NCBI GenBank assembly: GCA_050946655.1
Contig: JBMNVE010000017.1
Location: 1-34,300 of the forward strand
DNA from: JAXGRD01 sp050946655
Lineage (GTDB): Bacteria; Bacillota; Clostridia; Peptostreptococcales; Anaerovoracaceae
Direction: 5' to 3'
DNA: 34,300 nt
This document shows positions 29,977-34,300 of this stretch, in pieces. The notes under the pieces are model-generated. The model saw only the letters and a program-made list of their open reading frames with translations. It was not told the origin of the DNA and made no database searches. Numbering within the stretch: position 1 is the first letter of the stretch; each line of letters opens with the position of its first letter. The translations under genes and the position numbers were made by a program.

Positions 29977-31092
29977 ATGAAATTTTCATGTAACCAGCAA
30001 ATTTTATCTAAAGCATTAAATACCGTATCCAAAGCGGTAACCACAAGGACCACCATTCCTATCCTAAAGGGGATCCTCTTGCAGGTGACCGATGACGGCA
30101 AACTTACCATGGCAGCCTCGGATTTGGACCTGAGCATCGAAAGGTCGGTAGACGTAGATGTGGCATCATCGGGTTCTATTGTAGTTTCTGCAAAACTCTT
30201 CACAGATATCATCCGTAAATTGCCCAATCAGCAAGTGATGGTGGAGCTCAACGAAAAGGGTAATGTGAATATCAGGACACTTAACTCTGAGTTCAACATT
30301 GTAGGCCAACCGGCCGATGAGTTCCCCAGCATCGGAGAAATCGATACGGTAACGGATCAACTTTCTCTTCCCCATGAAATATGGAAGGATATGATCAGAA
30401 AAACCCACTTCTGTGCCAGTGTAGACGAATCCAAGGGGATCATCGTAGGCGTCTTGATGGAGATGGAAAAGAATATGATGAATATGGTCGCCTTAGACGG
30501 ATTTAGAATGGCTGTGACAAGGGAACAGATGATCAATGAAAAAGAGCAGGACATCATCATCTCCGCCAAAATACTCAGCGAAATTTATAAACTCTTAAGC
30601 GAAGTGGAGAGTGAAGAGGATATCCAATTCATCCTCAGCGATAAAAAAGCCGTGATCCTCATGGAAAAAACCAAGATCGTCATGCGGCTGATGGAAGGAG
30701 AATTCATCAAATACAGGGATATTCTTCCCAAGAGCAACCGAACCAGGATCATCATCAACAGGATGACATTACTTGACTCCATCGAAAGAGCTTCCCTTTT
30801 GGCAAAAGAGGGCAAGAACAACCTGATTCGCTGCAAGATCGAGGAAAACTTGCTGACCATAACGTCCACATCTGAGGAAGGGGAAGTAAAGGAAGAGATC
30901 ATCATGGACAAGACCGGGGAAGATATTGAGATCGGGTTCAATTCCAAGTATGTGAGCGATGCCTTAAAGGCTATCGAAGATGAAGAGGTAGCCATGGAAT
31001 TCAATACCAGTATCACGCCTTGTCTGGTCAAACCTTTGGAAGGAAACAGCTACGAATACTTGATCCTGCCGGTTCGAATCCCTTCATACTAG
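29977..31092 (+). CDS. dnaN: DNA polymerase III beta subunit (sliding clamp)
   Basis: Protein of 371 residues, three repeats of the clamp fold. It begins MKFSCNQQILSKALNTVSKAV with TTIPILKGILLQV, contains EFPSIGEID in the first half, and ends with EYLILPVRIPSY, the usual clamp C-terminus (PVR). It tethers DNA polymerase and organises repair and Okazaki fragment processing. AGGAGG lies eight bases before ATG 29977. recF starts one base after its stop. Confidence 0.97.
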   Translation: MKFSCNQQILSKALNTVSKAVTTRTTIPILKGILLQVTDDGKLTMAASDLDLSIERSVDVDVASSGSIVVSAKLFTDIIRKLPNQQVMVELNEKGNVNIRTLNSEFNIVGQPADEFPSIGEIDTVTDQLSLPHEIWKDMIRKTHFCASVDESKGIIVGVLMEMEKNMMNMVALDGFRMAVTREQMINEKEQDIIISAKILSEIYKLLSEVESEEDIQFILSDKKAVILMEKTKIVMRLMEGEFIKYRDILPKSNRTRIIINRMTLLDSIERASLLAKEGKNNLIRCKIEENLLTITSTSEEGEVKEEIIMDKTGEDIEIGFNSKYVSDALKAIEDEEVAMEFNTSITPCLVKPLEGNSYEYLILPVRIPSY

Positions 31093-31093
31093 T

Positions 31094-32176
31094 ATGATCA
31101 TCAAGAATATAAAACTGGAAAATTTCAGAAATTACAGAGAGCTGGATATTGATTTTCATCCCCAGGTCAATCTTTTTCTGGGAGAAAATGCCCAGGGAAA
31201 AACCAATTTACTGGAGGGGATTTATATCACATCCATTGGGAAATCCTTTCGAACCACTAAGGATAAGGAATTGATATACTTTGACGAAGAATTTTGCAGA
31301 GTAGTGGTTTCCTACCAAGGGGAAGTTGAAGGAGAGGTTTCCATTGCCATCGGCAGAGACGGAAAGAGACTGGGAAAAATCAACGGGATCAAAATCGAAA
31401 AAACTTCTCAGCTGATGGATCACGTCCTTGCGGTGATTTTTTCTCCGGAAGATCTAAAAATCGTTAAAGAAGACCCGGAGAAGAGAAGAAGGTTCATCGA
31501 CCGTGAACTGTGCCAGCTGAAGCTATCTTATTACAGGAACTTAAATCGCTACAATAAGGTTCTTCTTCAGAGAAATGCCTACTTAAAAGAAGAAGAGATA
31601 AAGGAAGGCGCACTTTTTGTTTGGGATGAACATTTGATTCAATATGGCCAAAAATTGGTGGAAGATAGAGATGAATTCGTTAAAAAGCTGGATGTGATCA
31701 GCAGGGATATCCATCAGGGGATCACCGAAGGGGTAGAAAAACTGACAATCCGGTATGCCCCCAGCATACATGTGGCAGAAGACTACAGAAAGGCTTTAAG
31801 TGAAGGGTTGGAGACGGATAAAATGCGGGGAAATACATCTCGCGGACCCCATAGAGATGACTTTGAAGTATTTATCGACGGAAAGAATGTGCGCAGCTTT
31901 GGTTCTCAGGGTCAGCAACGGACGGCAGCGCTTTCCATCAAGCTGGCCGAGATCCAATTGATCCGGGAAGAAAAGGCCGAAAGCCCTATATTGCTGTTAG
32001 ACGATGTGTTCTCCGAACTGGACAGTTCACGGCAACGGTACCTGATCGACTACCTGGAAGGTCTGCAGATATTTATCACCGGTGCGGATATTTCACCGGA
32101 AGTCATCAGCAGTTTTCCCAAAGGGAAGACGTTTTTCATCCAAGGCGGCAAAATCATGGATGTTGAAGAAAGATAA
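31094..32176 (+). CDS. recF: DNA replication and repair protein RecF
   Basis: Protein of 360 residues, SMC-like ATPase that helps load RecA at gaps. LENFRNYRELDIDF is the typical N-terminus; FLGENAQGKTNLLEGIYI is Walker A; SQGQQRTAALSIKLAEI is the ABC signature; SPILLLDDVFSELD is Walker B followed by the D-loop. The gene follows dnaN by one base with no Shine-Dalgarno site of its own, so it depends on coupling. The small S4-domain gene (rlbA/yaaA) that normally stands between dnaN and recF in Bacillus is absent. Confidence 0.96.
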   Translation: MIIKNIKLENFRNYRELDIDFHPQVNLFLGENAQGKTNLLEGIYITSIGKSFRTTKDKELIYFDEEFCRVVVSYQGEVEGEVSIAIGRDGKRLGKINGIKIEKTSQLMDHVLAVIFSPEDLKIVKEDPEKRRRFIDRELCQLKLSYYRNLNRYNKVLLQRNAYLKEEEIKEGALFVWDEHLIQYGQKLVEDRDEFVKKLDVISRDIHQGITEGVEKLTIRYAPSIHVAEDYRKALSEGLETDKMRGNTSRGPHRDDFEVFIDGKNVRSFGSQGQQRTAALSIKLAEIQLIREEKAESPILLLDDVFSELDSSRQRYLIDYLEGLQIFITGADISPEVISSFPKGKTFFIQGGKIMDVEER

Positions 32177-32216
32177 GAAACGATACGCCGAATAAAGGAC
32201 ACGATTTTCAAAAAGA

Positions 32217-32241
32217 CTACCCGCCATGGGTAGGTTTTTTT
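32217..32241 (+). terminator. Intrinsic terminator after recF
   Basis: CTACCC (32217-32222) and GGGTAG (32228-32233) with a GCCAT loop, followed by GTTTTTTT. It ends the dnaA-dnaN-recF transcription unit. Confidence 0.88.
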
Positions 32242-32327
32242 GATCGGCTTTGTGATACCATCAAAAAAACTGTAGTGTTCAGATGGATCATAAGGAAAAA
32301 TCGAAATACCGAAGAGGGAGGAAAAAG

Positions 32328-34109
32328 ATGGTGAAAAAAAGAAAGTGGCTTGGGTTGCTCATGGCATTGGTGATGGTCTTTGCCATGGTGCCCATGATGG
32401 GCGGGAAAGCTGCCGGGGAGACGAGAAGTGAATACAGCGATGGTACTTGGACGGTTGGACAAAAGACAGGTGGTGTATTTTATATAGAGAAATATACAGG
32501 GCCGGAAACCTCGCATATCACAGTGCCGTCCCATGTGGCAGGACATAAGGTGAGTGGCATGGAGTCAGGCGTGTTTAAAGATAAAGAATGGCTGGAGAAG
32601 GTAACCTTTGAAACAGAAGGGGAGCAGAATATTTTCGATGCCTTTGAACGCTCGGGAGTAAAAGAGGTGGTCCTTCCGACGGGAGGAGAGTTTATATTTC
32701 GTGGTAGTTTTAGATACTGCAAAAATTTAAGCAAAATCAATTTAGAAGCTCTGAGTAAGTTGGACTTTTATGCTGCAGCATTTATAGGGTGTACTAACCT
32801 AAAGTCTGTACAGCTGCCCAGTGGGATGAACGAGATTATAGGAGACTTGTTTAATGACAGCGGTCTTGAGAATATAAACTTCCCTGATAGCTTAAAGGAG
32901 ATAGGTAATTCTGCGTTCTATAGGGCTAAGCTGAAGAATACGCCGGGGAAAACCTTACTGGATGGGACAACACCTTGCCTGTATATCCCCGACGGTGTGA
33001 CGAAAATTGGGCGTAAGGCATTTCTGGGAAACGATCACCAATATACGGCGGTGTCCGTGCCCCCGGGACTGTCTACAGAGGGCGCCTTTAAGGCGGGTGT
33101 TCCCGTTGAGGAGAGAAAAACCGCCGGCAAGGTTACCGTATCCTATAACCGCGGAATAAAGGGTGCTGCAAATGAAAAAGCAGGAGAATTCCCGGAAAAC
33201 AGTACTTACCAAGTGGACAGGACATTTGATCCCGGAAACGTGGGGTGGCTTCTCCTTGGTTCTGACGGGAAGCTAAATATGGATAAGCTCTACCAAAAGG
33301 GAGATACATATCAGTTGGGGACAGAAGGTGTAGTATTCTATGGAGTGAAAGATTTAGATCCTGTGATGAAGCACCCCACGGATGCCGCAAAGAACAAAAA
33401 AGTACAGGATAAGCCCATCTATGGGAACTACCAATTCCCTACAGATGTGACCGTGACCGTTCCGGAATATCCGTCAGATGCAGACTGGCAGGCTGCCATC
33501 CCCGGGGGAAAGGTGTTTGCCGGCTGGAAACATAGCTACAATGAAAAAGTTTATTTACCCGGCCAGACGATTTCCCTTAAGGAAGCTTTCTTGGCGCCTA
33601 ATTTAGGCCCCGTGGAACTGGAGCCTCAATTTGAAGCCCTTCCGCCTCCCGTGATGACAAGCGGTGACGGAAGCACCTGGGTCAAGGGTAGCGGAAAGAA
33701 CCTTTCTTTCACCTCCGATGGGGAGTTTCGGGCCTTTGAAGAAGTCAGCGTAGATGGAAAGGTCCTGACCAAAGATGTGGACTACACTGTAGCAGAGGGT
33801 AGCACCATCGTAAATTTGAAATCGGAATACTTAGAGAAATTGACCCTTGGCAAACACACCATCGGCATCAAGTCCGTCAACGGAACAGCCACAGGGAACT
33901 TCACCGTGGTAGCCAAGGTAGCGCCTAAACCGTCAGGGCCTGATGGAAAAACAGATCCCGGCAAGACCGGCGCTGCGGGGACAGTGAAAACCCTGAAAGA
34001 CGGGAAAACGCCAAAAACCGGAGAACCCTCTTCCCTGGGGCTCATGGCCATGTTCATGATCATAGGCGGAGCAACAGCATTAGCAACCTGGAAGAGAAGA
34101 GAAAACTAA
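32328..34109 (+). CDS. BspA-like leucine-rich repeat surface protein with cell-wall sorting signal
   Basis: Protein of 593 residues. A signal peptide (KKRKWLGLLMALVMVFAMVPMMGGKAAG) is followed by a BspA-type LRR region (about 35-245) with units such as GVFKDKEWLEKVTF, AAFIGCTNLKSVQLPSG and DSLKEIGNSAFYRAKL. The middle has an InlB/Listeria-Bacteroides-like repeat (KVFAGWKHSYNEKVYLPGQTISL). The C-terminus has a sortase signal: TPKTGE, a hydrophobic stretch and the charged tail KRREN, with no consensus Leu. Such proteins bind host or matrix components in gut and oral bacteria; the ligand is unknown. ATG 32328 is chosen for GGGAGGA seven bases upstream and for a normal signal peptide. Downstream hairpin at 34135-34171. 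Confidence 0.85.
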   Translation: MVKKRKWLGLLMALVMVFAMVPMMGGKAAGETRSEYSDGTWTVGQKTGGVFYIEKYTGPETSHITVPSHVAGHKVSGMESGVFKDKEWLEKVTFETEGEQNIFDAFERSGVKEVVLPTGGEFIFRGSFRYCKNLSKINLEALSKLDFYAAAFIGCTNLKSVQLPSGMNEIIGDLFNDSGLENINFPDSLKEIGNSAFYRAKLKNTPGKTLLDGTTPCLYIPDGVTKIGRKAFLGNDHQYTAVSVPPGLSTEGAFKAGVPVEERKTAGKVTVSYNRGIKGAANEKAGEFPENSTYQVDRTFDPGNVGWLLLGSDGKLNMDKLYQKGDTYQLGTEGVVFYGVKDLDPVMKHPTDAAKNKKVQDKPIYGNYQFPTDVTVTVPEYPSDADWQAAIPGGKVFAGWKHSYNEKVYLPGQTISLKEAFLAPNLGPVELEPQFEALPPPVMTSGDGSTWVKGSGKNLSFTSDGEFRAFEEVSVDGKVLTKDVDYTVAEGSTIVNLKSEYLEKLTLGKHTIGIKSVNGTATGNFTVVAKVAPKPSGPDGKTDPGKTGAAGTVKTLKDGKTPKTGEPSSLGLMAMFMIIGGATALATWKRREN

Positions 34110-34134
34110 ATCGATCAAAAATCATATTCCACGG

Positions 34135-34171
34135 AGAGAGCCTGCGAACCAAAATGGGGGACAGGCTCTCT
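34135..34171 (+). terminator. Hairpin after the surface protein gene
   Basis: AGAGAGCCTG (34135-34144) and CAGGCTCTCT (34162-34171) form a perfect 10-bp stem with a 17-base loop. The following CCCTATTTTC has few T residues, so termination is probable but not certain. The remaining bases to 34300 show no gene. Confidence 0.5.
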
Positions 34172-34300
34172 TCCCTATTTTCACCACTTCGGCTCCACCC
34201 TTCTCTCATCCTTTAGCCCTCCACCCTTCACTTTTTTTATTCAGGCCGGGCTTTCCTAACTAATCGGCTTGAAAACAGGGCGGATGTACAGAAACGTCCG

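Overview
The window is the replication-origin region of a Gram-positive, Clostridia-like bacterium (Firmicutes). The evidence is the order rpmH-rnpA-yidD-yidC-jag-mnmE-mnmG-rsmG-parA-parB on one side of dnaA and dnaN-recF on the other, purine-rich Shine-Dalgarno sites, an RNase M5 gene, an LTA-synthase-like enzyme and a sortase-anchored surface protein. A lineage near the Eubacteriales/Anaerovoracaceae is a guess from the aro gene content. No tRNA, rRNA, CRISPR array or insertion sequence was seen.

Layout. (1) 1-3580, + strand: a membrane-anchored MnmM-type methyltransferase, an amidohydrolase, the manganese exporter MntP (apparently leaderless) and a GNAT acetyltransferase. (2) 3580-11480, + strand: a leader of about 450 nt followed by a tightly overlapping aromatic amino acid operon, aroF-tyrA-aroB-aroA-aroC-pheA-aroE/K. 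It covers DAHP to chorismate and on to prephenate, phenylpyruvate and hydroxyphenylpyruvate; only dehydroquinate dehydratase is missing. (3) 11438-15867, - strand: a DivIC-like protein, rnmV, rsmA, an LTA-synthase-like protein and a GNAT gene whose end overlaps the end of aroE/K. (4) 15925-19703, - strand: a lipoprotein, an ABC ATPase and an FtsX-type permease. (5) 19767-28088, - strand: the conserved origin-flanking genes with two parS sites. (6) 28089-29976: a two-part oriC around dnaA, with DnaA boxes on both sides and a DnaA-trio unwinding element between dnaA and dnaN. (7) 29977-34300, + strand: dnaN and recF, then a BspA-like cell-wall protein where gyrB would often be found.

The most notable system is the leader of the aro operon (3748-3986). 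It encodes a 27-residue peptide containing the run AYFFFYFT. The RNA can fold as 1:2, 2:3 and 3:4 hairpins, with the Phe/Tyr codons in segment 1 and an intrinsic terminator as 3:4. This is the layout of enterobacterial pheL/trpL attenuators, whereas Firmicutes mostly use T-boxes for this job. Two further small ORFs lie immediately upstream with stop/start overlap or near-overlap, and the first repeats the Tyr-Phe-Thr codons inside a copy of segment 1.

Genes from 11438 to 28088 and from 28463 rightwards are transcribed away from oriC, co-directional with replication. The aro operon and genes 91-3527 point towards the origin, so they are head-on to the leftward fork.
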